From assembly GCF_030545015.1 (NCBI RefSeq), contig NZ_CP120653.1, positions 1,426,001 through 1,490,000 on the forward strand: a DNA stretch of 64,000 bases. The letters run 5' to 3'. Both the position numbers and the translations under genes were made by a program. The notes under the pieces are model-generated. The model did no database searches and was not told the DNA's origin. It saw only the letters and a list, made by a program, of their open reading frames with translations. Shown here in pieces: positions 34,699 through 43,887 of the stretch. Within the stretch, counting starts at the first letter, position 1; each line of letters begins with the position of its first letter. The stretch comes from Myroides sp. JBRI-B21084 (GTDB lineage Bacteria; Bacteroidota; Bacteroidia; Flavobacteriales; Flavobacteriaceae).

Positions 34699-34717
34699 CT
34701 GCTCATTATAGCAGTAT

Positions 34718-35221
34718 ATGTTAGAATCATTGATAACCTCAAAAACCCGAATAAAATTATTGGTAAAGTTTTTTGTAACTTCTGCAAATTCAGGACATTT
34801 ACGAGGTTTAGCTACCGAGTTTAACGAATCAACCAATGCAATACGCAAAGAGTTGAACCAGTTATCGGATGCAGGTTATTTACAAAAAAAAGAAATTAGT
34901 AATAAAATTGCGTATAACGCCAATACCAATCACCCAATGTTTGCGTTATTGCAGCAAGTGGTTCATAAATATTTAGGGCTTGATGTAATTGTTGAACACA
35001 TAGTTGATAGAATGGGAGATGTAGCGTACATAGAATTAATAGGCGAATACGCCCAAGGTATTGATAGCGGAGTAATTGAAATTAATATTGTGGGCGATGC
35101 TATTAATAGGGAATATACAGAAAACATCGTTCCCAAAATTAAAGAAATAGTTAAGCGAAATGTTGTTTTTCATTACAACAAACCTTTAACAGAACAGGGA
35201 ATCCTGTTGTTTGGTGAATAA
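34718..35221 (+). CDS. Winged-helix DNA-binding protein with a nucleotidyltransferase-like C-terminal domain
   Basis: 167 residues. The N-terminal winged helix (about 1-70) has KTRIKLLVKFFVTSANSGHL, RGLATEFNESTNAIRKELNQ and LSDAGYL. The C-terminal part (about 85-165) has IVDRMGDVAYIELIGEYAQG and IEINIVGDAINREY, resembling a degenerate nucleotidyltransferase-like sensor domain. Such proteins recur at flavobacterial polysaccharide loci. It probably regulates this locus or itself through the inverted repeat at 34698-34715; direct evidence is lacking. Confidence 0.75.
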   Translation: MLESLITSKTRIKLLVKFFVTSANSGHLRGLATEFNESTNAIRKELNQLSDAGYLQKKEISNKIAYNANTNHPMFALLQQVVHKYLGLDVIVEHIVDRMGDVAYIELIGEYAQGIDSGVIEINIVGDAINREYTENIVPKIKEIVKRNVVFHYNKPLTEQGILLFGE

Positions 35222-35303
35222 TTTAAAAAGAATCCGCGAATCCGCGCATCAGCAAATTAGCGAATAAGCAAATAAACAAATCCGCGCATCAGCAAAAAAA
35301 GTT
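35222..35303. repeat. Octamer-pattern repeat tract
   Basis: Units such as GCGAATCC, GCGCATCA, GCAAATTA, GCGAATAA and GCAAATAA follow one another in 8-base steps, pattern GC(A/G)NATNN. The same family fills 35478-35608 and 35972-36025. Confidence 0.8.
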
Positions 35304-35492
35304 ATGAAGCAATTTCTATCTAAATTACACACTATAAAATGCAACGATAGCATCGAATTTCGTTTGCGTTTTCATAAAAAGTGGTTAAAGTATATAGAAC
35401 ACCCAACACTCAACAACAAAGCCGATTTAGAACAAATGATGGAAGGTTATAATCAGTATATTGAAAACATAAATAAGCGAATAAGCAGATAA
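35304..35492 (+). CDS. Small protein of unknown function (62 aa)
   Basis: Not recognised. Residues 1-57 look like normal coding sequence, rich in Lys, His, Asn and aromatics and probably helical (LHTIKCNDSIEFRLRFHKKW). The last residues NKRISR and the stop are already formed from the octamer repeat tract that begins at about 35475, so the natural C-terminus may have been altered by repeat invasion. It lies between the winged-helix regulator and a four-helix-bundle gene. It may be a short real gene or a remnant. Confidence 0.5.
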   Translation: MKQFLSKLHTIKCNDSIEFRLRFHKKWLKYIEHPTLNNKADLEQMMEGYNQYIENINKRISR

Positions 35493-35608
35493 GCGAATAA
35501 GCGAATAAGCAGATAAGCAGATAAGCAAATCCGCGTATCAGCGAATAAGCAAATTAGCGCATCAGCAAATAAACAAATCCGCGAATAAGCAAATCCGCAA
35601 AAAGAAAA
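35475..35608. repeat. Octamer repeat tract (GCGAATAA / GCAGATAA / GCAAATCC)
   Basis: About 15 consecutive 8-base units with variable last letters, for example GCGAATAA, GCAGATAA, GCAAATCC, GCGTATCA, GCAAATTA and GCGCATCA. The pattern runs from the end of the 62-aa frame to 20 bases before the next gene. Confidence 0.9.
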
Positions 35609-35611
35609 GTT

Positions 35612-35971
35612 ATGAAAGAATTTTATTTTGAACGATTAGAAGTATGGCAACAAAGTCGTGTACTAGCTAAAGAAATATATACTATTTCTGTTTCATTTCC
35701 ATCAGAAGAAAAATTTGGATTAATAAGTCAAATACGCCGAGCAACATTAAGTATTTCAGCAAACATTGCCGAAGGTATGGCAAGAATAACTGAAAAAGAC
35801 AAAGCTCGATTTATAAATCAAGCATTTAGTTCAGCTATTGAAGTGGTGAATTTTTTAATTTTAGCTAATGATTTAAATCTCTTAACTAAAGAAGATTATA
35901 TGAATTTGAGAGATAGAATAGAAAAAATAACCAATCAACTCAATAGTTTATATAAAAAATTTGAAAAATAA
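35612..35971 (+). CDS. Four-helix-bundle protein (23S rRNA IVS family), intact
   Basis: 119 residues, standard family length. Core motifs are LEVWQQSRVLAKEIYTISVS, FGLISQIRRATLSISANIAE, GMARITEKDKARFINQAFSS and EVVNFLILANDLNLL. Such proteins form pentamers of four-helix bundles, and their biological role is not settled; they are frequently scattered inside polysaccharide loci in Bacteroidota. This is the only uninterrupted one of three in the locus, and octamer repeat tracts flank it on both sides. Confidence 0.9.
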   Translation: MKEFYFERLEVWQQSRVLAKEIYTISVSFPSEEKFGLISQIRRATLSISANIAEGMARITEKDKARFINQAFSSAIEVVNFLILANDLNLLTKEDYMNLRDRIEKITNQLNSLYKKFEK

Positions 35972-36028
35972 CAAATCCGCAGATAAGCGCATCAGCGAAT
36001 AAACAAATCCGCGAATAAGTAAATAAAA
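35972..36028. repeat. Octamer repeat tract before rfbA
   Basis: Units CAAATCCG/CAGATAAG/CGCATCAG/CGAATAAA in 8-base steps; same family as 35222-35303. Confidence 0.8.
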
Positions 36029-36034
36029 AAACAC

Positions 36035-36892
36035 ATGAAAGGAATCATCTTAGCAGGTGGGTCAGGAACCCGTTTACATCCCTTAACATTAGCAGTAAGC
36101 AAACAGCTAATGCCGGTGTACGATAAACCGATGATTTATTATCCGTTATCCACCTTAATGTTAGCAGGGATTAACGAGATTTTAATCATATCTACCCCTC
36201 ATGATTTACCCCATTTTAAAAAGTTATTAGGCGACGGTTCTCAAATCGGCTGCCGTTTTGAATATGCTGAACAACCCGAACCAAACGGTTTGGCACAGGC
36301 ATTTGTGATTGGTGAAGAATTTATTGGTAATGATAAAGTAGCCTTGGTGTTAGGAGATAATATTTTCTATGGCAGTGGTATGAGTAAGTTACTGCAAGAC
36401 TGTACCAAAGAAGAAGGCGGAGTGGTATTTGCGTATCCAGTACACGACCCAGAACGTTACGGGGTGGTGGAATTTGATAAAGATAATAACGTGTTGTCAA
36501 TAGAAGAAAAACCAACCCAACCAAAATCAAATTACGCCGTACCTGGTTTGTATTTTTACGACAATGCAGTAGTTGAAATTGCTAAAAACATTCAACCATC
36601 AGACCGAGGTGAATACGAAATTACCGACGTAAATAAAGAATACTTAAGACAAGGCAAGTTGCGTGTAGGTGTTTTTGATCGTGGAACTGCGTGGTTAGAT
36701 ACAGGCACTTTTTCATCATTAATGCAAGCAGGGCAGTTTGTGCAGGTCATCGAAGAAAGACAAGGAATGAAGATCGGAGCCATTGAAGAAGTAGCCTACC
36801 GTATGGGATATATCAATAAAGAACAATTAATAAAAACTGCCGAACCACTAAAGAAAAGTGGGTATGGAGAATATCTAATGAAAATTAAATAA
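36035..36892 (+). CDS. rfbA: Glucose-1-phosphate thymidylyltransferase
   Basis: 285 residues. The nucleotide-binding start is [20 protein letters not shown], followed by [18 protein letters not shown] and the metal-binding region [12 protein letters not shown]. It makes dTDP-glucose, the first step toward dTDP-L-rhamnose. Only 26 bp separate it from wzx, so it probably heads the downstream assembly operon. Confidence 0.96.
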   Translation: MKGIILAGGSGTRLHPLTLAVSKQLMPVYDKPMIYYPLSTLMLAGINEILIISTPHDLPHFKKLLGDGSQIGCRFEYAEQPEPNGLAQAFVIGEEFIGNDKVALVLGDNIFYGSGMSKLLQDCTKEEGGVVFAYPVHDPERYGVVEFDKDNNVLSIEEKPTQPKSNYAVPGLYFYDNAVVEIAKNIQPSDRGEYEITDVNKEYLRQGKLRVGVFDRGTAWLDTGTFSSLMQAGQFVQVIEERQGMKIGAIEEVAYRMGYINKEQLIKTAEPLKKSGYGEYLMKIK

Positions 36893-36918
36893 AATATTAT
36901 AAAATTTCTTGACCTTAT

Positions 36919-38340
36919 ATGGACCTTAAAATAAATAAAAAAGATTTAGTTTGGGGGTATTTTGCTCAATTTTTTTCTATAGCTTCTGGTATAATAGTTC
37001 TTCCAGTCGTTTTAAAATTACTTAATGCTGAAGAAGTTGGTTTAAATTATTTGATGTTAACTACTGGTAGTTTAGTAACACTTTTTGATTTTGGTTTTGC
37101 TCCTCAGTTTGGACGCAATATTACTTACATTTTTAGTGGTTCTCAAAAACTCTTGAAGGAGGGAGTCTATGAAAACAATACACAGCAAGGAGTCAATTAT
37201 AAATTATTGTTTGTAATGATTCAAACAGCAAAGTTTTTATATAGAAGACTATCCATATTCATATTGGTAATTCTATTAACATTTGGAACCATTTATATCT
37301 ATAAAATCACAAATGGTTTTACAACAATTAAAAATTCTTTATTTATTTGGTTAACCTATTGTATATCCATATATTTTAACATGTATTATGCCTATTACTC
37401 TTCATTGTTAAATGGAAGAGGTATGGTTACTGAATATAGAAAATCGTTAGTGTACTCAAAAATTGCTTATACTGTTGTAGCGCTATCGTTGTTATTTATG
37501 AATTTTGGATTAATAAGTATTGTTATCGCTAATTTATTGACCCCATTTGTAGTTAAGTTTTTTTCTCATCGTTACTTCTTTAATAAAGATTTAATTAAAA
37601 GTTTAGAGAATTACACGGCTACTAAAAAAGAAAAGTTAGAATTATTAAGCATATTATGGCATAATGCTAAAAAACTAGGATTGGTATATATAGGTAGTTT
37701 TGCAATAACTAAAATAGGTATGTTTATTGCTGGTTTGTATCTTTCTCTTAATGACGTAGCTTCTTACGGATTGATGGTTCAATTAGTAAGCTTAATTGCT
37801 GTGGTTTCAACTACAATAAATACACTATATCAACCAAGAATATCTTCATTACGAGTTTTAAATCTAAAAGATGACTTATTAAAAGAGTTTTCATATACTG
37901 TTGTGATTTTTAAAATTTTGTTTTTAATAGGTTCGATTTTGTTTATAGTCTTAGGAAATGAAATGTTGGTACTTCTTGGATCTGATACTACTTTACCCAA
38001 TAACTTAATAGTTTTTTTATATTGTCTTGTTGTATTTTTAGAAACAAATCATTCTCTGTTTTCATCATTTTTAGTAACTAATAACGAAATTCCCTTTGTA
38101 AAAGCAACATTGGTTGCTGGAGGAATTATTACTTTGTTGTCTTACGTTTTTCTTAAATTTTTTGATTTCGGACTAATAAGTGTTATTATCGTGCCTTTAT
38201 TTGTTCAATTAGCTTATAATAATTGGAAATGGCCTTACGAAATTTGTAAGTTCTTTAAAATTTCATACTACGAATTTAATAAAGTTGGTTTTTTAAACTT
38301 AATTTCGCATATTAAAATCATAATAAAAAGACCTTATTAA
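36919..38340 (+). CDS. wzx: Polysaccharide flippase (Wzx type)
   Basis: 473 residues with about 12 to 14 hydrophobic segments spread over the full length, no cleavable signal and low GC. The N-terminal LVWGYFAQFFSIASGIIVLP and the LMVQLVSLIAVVSTTINTLYQ region fit MOP-superfamily oligosaccharide flippases. It would turn the lipid-linked repeat unit over the inner membrane. The stop overlaps the start of the next gene (TAATG), so translation is coupled. Confidence 0.85.
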   Translation: MDLKINKKDLVWGYFAQFFSIASGIIVLPVVLKLLNAEEVGLNYLMLTTGSLVTLFDFGFAPQFGRNITYIFSGSQKLLKEGVYENNTQQGVNYKLLFVMIQTAKFLYRRLSIFILVILLTFGTIYIYKITNGFTTIKNSLFIWLTYCISIYFNMYYAYYSSLLNGRGMVTEYRKSLVYSKIAYTVVALSLLFMNFGLISIVIANLLTPFVVKFFSHRYFFNKDLIKSLENYTATKKEKLELLSILWHNAKKLGLVYIGSFAITKIGMFIAGLYLSLNDVASYGLMVQLVSLIAVVSTTINTLYQPRISSLRVLNLKDDLLKEFSYTVVIFKILFLIGSILFIVLGNEMLVLLGSDTTLPNNLIVFLYCLVVFLETNHSLFSSFLVTNNEIPFVKATLVAGGIITLLSYVFLKFFDFGLISVIIVPLFVQLAYNNWKWPYEICKFFKISYYEFNKVGFLNLISHIKIIIKRPY

Positions 38341-39227
38341 TGATAGTAACTGAAATGATAAATAGAGTGTTTAATTTGATTTTGGATGTAGCGAAATATG
38401 CTATGACTAAAATAAAATATCGATTCCCAAAAGTTTTGTCAATTGAAGAAACACTTGATGTTGTATTGTCTGAAAAGAAATCTTTTGTAAGATATGGAGA
38501 TGGCGAGTTTAATCAGTTATCACAAATTTCGATAGGATTTCAGGATGGCGATGAAGCTCTATCTAAAAGATTGAAAGAAGTTCTAAATAGTAAGTCCACT
38601 ACTTGTTTAATATGTATTCCCGGTAGTCTACATACATTTACTGGAATGGAATGGAAATCAAGGTTAATGTGGATGCACCTTATTGGTAAATACTACAAAA
38701 ATTATTATTTAAATTTAAATTTTAATACAGTTTATCCTAATTCTCTAATAACGCGTCCATATATGGATTTGTCAAACAAAAATAGGGCGGTAACAATTTT
38801 TAACAAATTGAAGCAAATTTGGAACGGACGAGAAATTATAATAATTGAAGGAGAACATTCAAAACTTGGTATTGGAAATGATTTGTTTTCAAATGCAAAT
38901 TCAATTAAACGTTTGATTACAGCAAGTAAAAATGCATTTATTAAATATGATTTAATATTGTCTGAAGTGGCAAATTACGATAAAAATTCATTGATATTGA
39001 TAGCCTTAGGACCAACTGCAACTGTTTTAGCTTATGATCTCGCTAATAAAGGTTTTCAAGCTTGTGATGTTGGTCACATTGATGTTGAGTATGAATGGTT
39101 TTTACAACAAGCAACCAAAAAAACTGCAATAAATGGTAAGTTTGTTAACGAAGTAAGTACAAGCATACCAGAAACTCATATAAATGATGCTGCTTACGAA
39201 AGACAAATTATTTCAAAAATTTTATAA
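38340..39227 (+). CDS. GT-D-fold glycosyltransferase (DUF1792 type)
   Basis: 295 residues. The segment FVRYGDGEFNQL (about residues 51-62) is the hallmark of the GT-D/DUF1792 domain, in which the Asp/Glu act with the sugar nucleotide. GMEWKSRLMWMHL, IIIIEGEHSKLGIGNDLFSN and LIALGPTATVLAYDLANKGF, then DVGHIDVEYEWFL, support it. It adds one sugar to the repeat unit; donor and acceptor are unknown. It overlaps wzx by one base and is 11 bp before the next transferase. Confidence 0.85.
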   Translation: MIVTEMINRVFNLILDVAKYAMTKIKYRFPKVLSIEETLDVVLSEKKSFVRYGDGEFNQLSQISIGFQDGDEALSKRLKEVLNSKSTTCLICIPGSLHTFTGMEWKSRLMWMHLIGKYYKNYYLNLNFNTVYPNSLITRPYMDLSNKNRAVTIFNKLKQIWNGREIIIIEGEHSKLGIGNDLFSNANSIKRLITASKNAFIKYDLILSEVANYDKNSLILIALGPTATVLAYDLANKGFQACDVGHIDVEYEWFLQQATKKTAINGKFVNEVSTSIPETHINDAAYERQIISKIL

Positions 39228-39238
39228 ACAGTATCGTG

Positions 39239-40204
39239 ATGAGTAAGGTAGCTGTAATAATTCCTGTTTATAATACTGCAGAAAAAATTCTCAAGAGAGC
39301 ATTGGATTCTTGTATTAATCAATCTTATACCAATTTTGAAATTATTGTTGTAAATGATGGAAGTACTTCATCAATAACAAACGATACGTTAGTTTTTTAC
39401 CAAAAAAACTACGCACAGCTATTTAAAGTACATAAAATTGAAAATATTGGAGCATCTCTTGCTAGAAAGTATGGACTAAATAAGTGTACCTCTGAGTTTG
39501 TTTTTTTTCTGGATGCAGATGATTACATCGAAAAAAATGCTTTGCAAAAAATAGTAGAAACTCAAGCTGCGACTCAAGCTGATGTGGTTGTAGGTCAATT
39601 TTATTTAGTTGACGACAACACTAAAGTAGATGGAACAAACTATCAATTGATAGACGATAGTAATGCTATAATAAAATCTTTTTTAAGTAGTAAACTGCCA
39701 ATTACATTATGGCCAAACTTGTATAGAAAATCAATATTAGAATCGATACAATTTTATGAGTTTGTGGTTGGAGAAGATATGGTTATCAATGCTCAAATTT
39801 TTTCTAAGCCAGGTATAAAAGTAGAAGTAATACAAGATAAAATTTATAGTTATTATAGACATGATGCAAGTTTAACTCGCTCAGTTAGTCAAGAGAAAAC
39901 CACACAAGGGTATAATGCATTTCTAAAAAGTTTAGAAATTGTAGAGTTAAATCATAGGGGATTAGCTATTGATAATGAGCTTTGTTTATATAAATTAAAC
40001 ACATTTTATGCTGCTTTGATTTTGAATTTTAATAAATGCGATGAGTTGCTTGAAAATATTAATAATAGTAATAAATTAGTAATTTTGCAGGCGTTAAAAC
40101 AAATACCAAAGTCTAAAAAGATAATTTTGTATCCAGTAATACATTTTCCATTTTTATTAGAACTTGTAAAAGTCATTTTAAATTTTTTAAGACGAATTAA
40201 ATAA
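39239..40204 (+). CDS. Family 2 glycosyltransferase
   Basis: 321 residues from the ATG at 39239 (a GTG just before it is also in frame). The GT-A fold start VAVIIPVYNTAEKILKRALD is followed by FEIIVVNDGSTS and FVFFLDADDYIE, the metal-binding DxD. Residues near GEDMVINAQIF would hold the catalytic base. It transfers a sugar at the cytoplasmic face; donor unknown. Part of the tight wzx to capE series. Confidence 0.93.
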   Translation: MSKVAVIIPVYNTAEKILKRALDSCINQSYTNFEIIVVNDGSTSSITNDTLVFYQKNYAQLFKVHKIENIGASLARKYGLNKCTSEFVFFLDADDYIEKNALQKIVETQAATQADVVVGQFYLVDDNTKVDGTNYQLIDDSNAIIKSFLSSKLPITLWPNLYRKSILESIQFYEFVVGEDMVINAQIFSKPGIKVEVIQDKIYSYYRHDASLTRSVSQEKTTQGYNAFLKSLEIVELNHRGLAIDNELCLYKLNTFYAALILNFNKCDELLENINNSNKLVILQALKQIPKSKKIILYPVIHFPFLLELVKVILNFLRRIK

Positions 40205-40211
40205 ATATTTA

Positions 40212-41345
40212 ATGAAAAGTAAATTCATCAGTTTTATCGTATTGCTACTTTTTATAGTAGCACCATTTATTCAATCAGATACAAGTGATGAGTCGCAACC
40301 AGATGTTTTATTGAGTTTACCACCAATTATTAGTAGTGTTAGTTTTTACCTAAGATGGATAATTATTGGAGTTTTAGTACTGTATTTTTTTTTAAATAAA
40401 AATAAAGTTGCCGATTATTTTACAAAATATAATTTTCTGTTCGTTTTGTTTTATTTTTTTCCAATGCTCTATGCTGGCGCAACCTTAACCGATTTTCCTC
40501 GGTATATTTCATTGTTTTTACTGGCGTTAATTCTTCCAATTGTTATTACCAGCCAATTTCATAATAATAAATTTTTTTTTAAGCATAATAATTTAAAAAA
40601 AGTAATTCTATTTTTTATAATTATATCAATAATTGTAAGTTTTCAAACAGTGCTTTCGGGTTTAAGATTTCAAGGTATTTTAGGAAATGCTAACATGTAT
40701 GGTATCTCTGCTGTTTTTTGGATGTCTATATTACAACTAGGTAAGAAAACAAGATTCAATTTATTTTTAACTGTTATTACATTTATCACAATTATCTTAA
40801 GTGGATCAAGGGGGGCTTTATTAGCTGCTACACTAGTAATCTTCTTTTCTTATTTTAATTACATAAAAAAATTATTAATTGGAACAGTATTAATTTTATT
40901 TATTTTTACGATAATTTCAAGTTTTATAAATCTTGATTTTATTTTTAACAGATTTAATAATATCTCTGACTCAGCTAAAGAAAGTGGTAGGCAAGAGATA
41001 TGGAATAAAGCATTTCACTATATTGATCTAAATCCACTAGGAAACGGAATGAATGCACCATTAGAGTTAATAGATACTGGTAATATTCACAACTGTTATG
41101 TACGATTTTTATTAACAATGGGGTATCCTTTCACAATTTTAACATTACTTTGTTTGTTGATATTGATTGTTTTTGTTGTTAAAGATAAAAAAGTCCCTAA
41201 ACCATTAGTTGGATTCTTGTTTGGTTACGTATTAGCTAACTATGGTGAAGATTTCTTTATAGGTGTTGGCTCATCAATGTTTATTTATGTGGTAATGACT
41301 ATTGGATTGATTTCGTTTTATAGTCTTAAAAAAGAAGAATTATGA
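40212..41345 (+). CDS. wzy: O-antigen/polysaccharide polymerase (Wzy type)
   Basis: 377 residues with about ten or more membrane segments. The region ILSGSRGALLAATLVIFFSYF and the periplasmic loop RQEIWNKAFHYIDLNPLGNG, with NIHNCYVRFLLTMGYP, match the Wzy_C/O-antigen ligase-like superfamily. A ligase (WaaL) cannot be excluded, but the position among wzx and transferases favours polymerase. It overlaps the next gene by 4 bp (ATGA). Confidence 0.83.
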   Translation: MKSKFISFIVLLLFIVAPFIQSDTSDESQPDVLLSLPPIISSVSFYLRWIIIGVLVLYFFLNKNKVADYFTKYNFLFVLFYFFPMLYAGATLTDFPRYISLFLLALILPIVITSQFHNNKFFFKHNNLKKVILFFIIISIIVSFQTVLSGLRFQGILGNANMYGISAVFWMSILQLGKKTRFNLFLTVITFITIILSGSRGALLAATLVIFFSYFNYIKKLLIGTVLILFIFTIISSFINLDFIFNRFNNISDSAKESGRQEIWNKAFHYIDLNPLGNGMNAPLELIDTGNIHNCYVRFLLTMGYPFTILTLLCLLILIVFVVKDKKVPKPLVGFLFGYVLANYGEDFFIGVGSSMFIYVVMTIGLISFYSLKKEEL

Positions 41346-41839
41346 GAACCTCATTATTGTATTTGTATAACTTTTTAAATATTTTTTTACCTGATACAAA
41401 ATTCTTTAAATTTAAAGTTTTTATGTTAAAATTAGCTGGAGCAACTGTTGGAAAAAATGTAAGAATTTGTTCATCAACTAAAATACTAGGAAACGGAAAA
41501 CTAACAATAGGAAATAATACATGGATAGGTCATGAATGTATGATAATTTGTTCTTCCAGTATAACAATTGGAAATAATGTAGACATCGCCCCAAGAGTTT
41601 ACATAGGAACCGGAACTCATATTATTGATGTAAATTCAAAAAATATTGCGGGTGAAGGAATAAGTAAAGATGTCATAATCTGCAATGGATGTTGGATTGG
41701 TGTAAATTCTACTATTTTACCAGGTGTGATGTTAGAAGAAAAAGCGATAGTTGCTGCTGGTTCAGTTGTTACTAAAGATGTTTTAACTTTTTATTTAGTT
41801 GGTGGTGTTCCTGCTAAACCAATAAAAAAAATAACTTAG
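41342..41839 (+). CDS. Left-handed beta-helix acyltransferase
   Basis: 165 residues with hexapeptide repeats (IGNNTWIGHECMI, ITIGNNVDIAPRVYIGTGTH, then ICNGCWIGVNSTILPGVMLE) and a closing IVAAGSVVTKDV/GVPAKPI. This is the serine/galactoside-type O-acetyltransferase architecture. It probably O-acetylates a sugar in the repeat unit. It overlaps wzy by 4 bp. Confidence 0.88.
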   Translation: MRTSLLYLYNFLNIFLPDTKFFKFKVFMLKLAGATVGKNVRICSSTKILGNGKLTIGNNTWIGHECMIICSSSITIGNNVDIAPRVYIGTGTHIIDVNSKNIAGEGISKDVIICNGCWIGVNSTILPGVMLEEKAIVAAGSVVTKDVLTFYLVGGVPAKPIKKIT

Positions 41840-41842
41840 CCT

Positions 41843-42874
41843 ATGAAAGCCGTTTTTTTAATTATAGATTACGTACCGCATCAAGAGTTAACAATTAGAA
41901 AGTTAGCTGAAGAGCACAATTGTGAAATATTAGCTTACCATGTAGCAAGGTTTAATAAATCTGTTCCAGAAATCAAAAATTTTAAAACTTCTTTATATAC
42001 CGATAGTTCTAAAGAAATTATTCTTAACACTGTTATGCAATTTAAACCAGATGTTGTAGTTGTAGCAGGTTGGATGATTAAAGAATATATTTGGGTTGCC
42101 AAAAAACTAAGAAGTTCTCTAGATGTGCCTGTCGTTAGCTACTCTGATACGCAATGGTATGGTACAATTAGACAGAAAATTAATGCATTAATCAGTCCTT
42201 TCCACGTTAGAAAAGCATTCTCACATATCTGGGTTGCAGGTTTATATCAATTTGAATACGCAAGAAAATTAGGTTTTAAAAAAGAAAATATAATTTTAAA
42301 TTCTTTAACTGCCGACGTTGATTTGTTTCGAAAAATATGTCTTGAAAATAAAGAAAAAAAGTATCCAAAAAACTTTCTATATATTGGAAGATTTTCTCCA
42401 GAAAAAGGATTGGATGTCTTAGTTGCAGCTTGGAACGAAATATCAAATAAAAAAAATTGGACGTTAACATTAATAGGTGATGGGATTTTAAAAGAGAAAT
42501 TTTTAGGTGAAGACTCCATCATTGTTAAAGACTATATGAATCAAAAAGAGTTACTATTAGAAATTGAAAACTCAGGTTGTTTTGTATTGCCGTCAATTGT
42601 TGAGCCATGGGCGCTTGTACTTCATGAAGCGGCAGTTTCTGCTTTGCCAATTATATGTACTAATGTTTGTGGCGCTGCACCTCATTTTGTAATCGATAAT
42701 CACAATGGATTTAAAGTTAATCCTAATAATGTTAATCAGATGAAGGTAGCATTAGAACGTATTATCAGTATGGATAATAAAAAGCTTCTTGATTTTTCTC
42801 TTAAAAGTCGCGATTTAGGATTGCACATAACACCAGAAATTTCAATTAGCAGTTTAAAACAACTTGTAAGATAA
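41843..42874 (+). CDS. Family 4 glycosyltransferase
   Basis: 343 residues, GT-B fold. The C-terminal donor domain shows FLYIGRFSPEKGLDVLVAAW, then LPSIVEPWALVLHEAAVSAL (EX7E motif region). The donor and acceptor cannot be read. It lies 3 bp after the acyltransferase and 3 bp before the next transferase, so it is clearly co-transcribed. Confidence 0.9.
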   Translation: MKAVFLIIDYVPHQELTIRKLAEEHNCEILAYHVARFNKSVPEIKNFKTSLYTDSSKEIILNTVMQFKPDVVVVAGWMIKEYIWVAKKLRSSLDVPVVSYSDTQWYGTIRQKINALISPFHVRKAFSHIWVAGLYQFEYARKLGFKKENIILNSLTADVDLFRKICLENKEKKYPKNFLYIGRFSPEKGLDVLVAAWNEISNKKNWTLTLIGDGILKEKFLGEDSIIVKDYMNQKELLLEIENSGCFVLPSIVEPWALVLHEAAVSALPIICTNVCGAAPHFVIDNHNGFKVNPNNVNQMKVALERIISMDNKKLLDFSLKSRDLGLHITPEISISSLKQLVR

Positions 42875-42877
42875 TAT

Positions 42878-43882
42878 ATGATTCTATTAGATGCAATATA
42901 TATTAATAATAGCGGAGGAAAAATACTTCTAGATTATCTTATAACTAAATTTGAAAGTGAAAAACTTTCGGTTTTTTATTTGCTTGATAATCGGGTTAAA
43001 AATAATCATCCAAAAATAAATGATAGAGAGAACATTTTTTATTTAAATGCTAGTTTACTAGATAGACATAAATTTTACAAAAAAAATAAAAATAAATTTT
43101 TAAAAATTTTTTGTTTCGGTAACCTTCCTCCGTCAATTAGAACAAATGCTGTAGTTTACACTTATTTTCATCAAAAGCTTTTTTTGGAAATCCCAAAACG
43201 AATAACGTTTAAACAAAAGTTAGCTTTTATGTTGAAATCAACGGTTTTTACTTATTTTAAAAAGAATACTGATTTTTGGTTGGTTCAAACAAAAGCAATG
43301 GAAGAGAGTTTATCTAAAAAAATGAATTTTAAAAGTTCCATTTTAATTATACCCTTTTATCCAGAATTAATTAGTTCTGATATTGTTATTAGAGATTCTA
43401 ATTCTTTTTTATATGTTAGCTCTGGAAGTGATCATAAAAATCACAAAGTTCTTTTAGAAGGATTTAAACATTTCTATGATGAAAATAATTTAGGAACTTT
43501 GCATCTAACCATTGATGAAAGTTTTACAGAATTAAACCAAATCATTAATGAATTAATTAAAAGTGGATATCCTATTATAAATCATGGCTTTGTTGAGCAA
43601 TCAAAATTGATAAACTTATATAAATCATGTACATTTGTAATTTATCCGTCACTATCGGAAAGCTTTGGTCTTGGAATAATTGAAGCATTGGAAAATAATT
43701 GTAAGATTATAGGGGCAAATTTACCCTATACATTTGCAGTTTGCGAGCCTTCATTAATTTTTGAACCTAATAGTTTTGAAAGTATAAGTGAAAGTTTTAA
43801 AATTGCTTGCCATACTGATCTCAAGGTATCAAAACAATTGGTTTTTAATGAAATAGATAATTTAATAAAGTTGTTAAAATAA
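42878..43882 (+). CDS. Family 4 glycosyltransferase
   Basis: 334 residues, GT-B type. The N-terminus MILLDAIYINNSGGKILLDY is typical for this Bacteroidota group. YVSSGSDHKNHKVLLEGFKH and YPSLSESFGLGIIEALENNC provide the donor-site EX7E region. It is 5 bp upstream of capE. A rhamnosyl or fucosaminyl transfer is plausible but not shown. Confidence 0.9.
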   Translation: MILLDAIYINNSGGKILLDYLITKFESEKLSVFYLLDNRVKNNHPKINDRENIFYLNASLLDRHKFYKKNKNKFLKIFCFGNLPPSIRTNAVVYTYFHQKLFLEIPKRITFKQKLAFMLKSTVFTYFKKNTDFWLVQTKAMEESLSKKMNFKSSILIIPFYPELISSDIVIRDSNSFLYVSSGSDHKNHKVLLEGFKHFYDENNLGTLHLTIDESFTELNQIINELIKSGYPIINHGFVEQSKLINLYKSCTFVIYPSLSESFGLGIIEALENNCKIIGANLPYTFAVCEPSLIFEPNSFESISESFKIACHTDLKVSKQLVFNEIDNLIKLLK

Positions 43883-43887
43883 TTACT

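Noticed and set aside
34159..34824. Frames of 139 and 221 residues with HYFTTSLL repeats
   Set aside because: They are translations of the TTCACTAC octamer tract; no start context or non-repeat domain supports a protein.
35222..36028. Octamer tracts as a CRISPR array
   Set aside because: The units are 8 bases with no spacers of constant length, and no cas genes are present.
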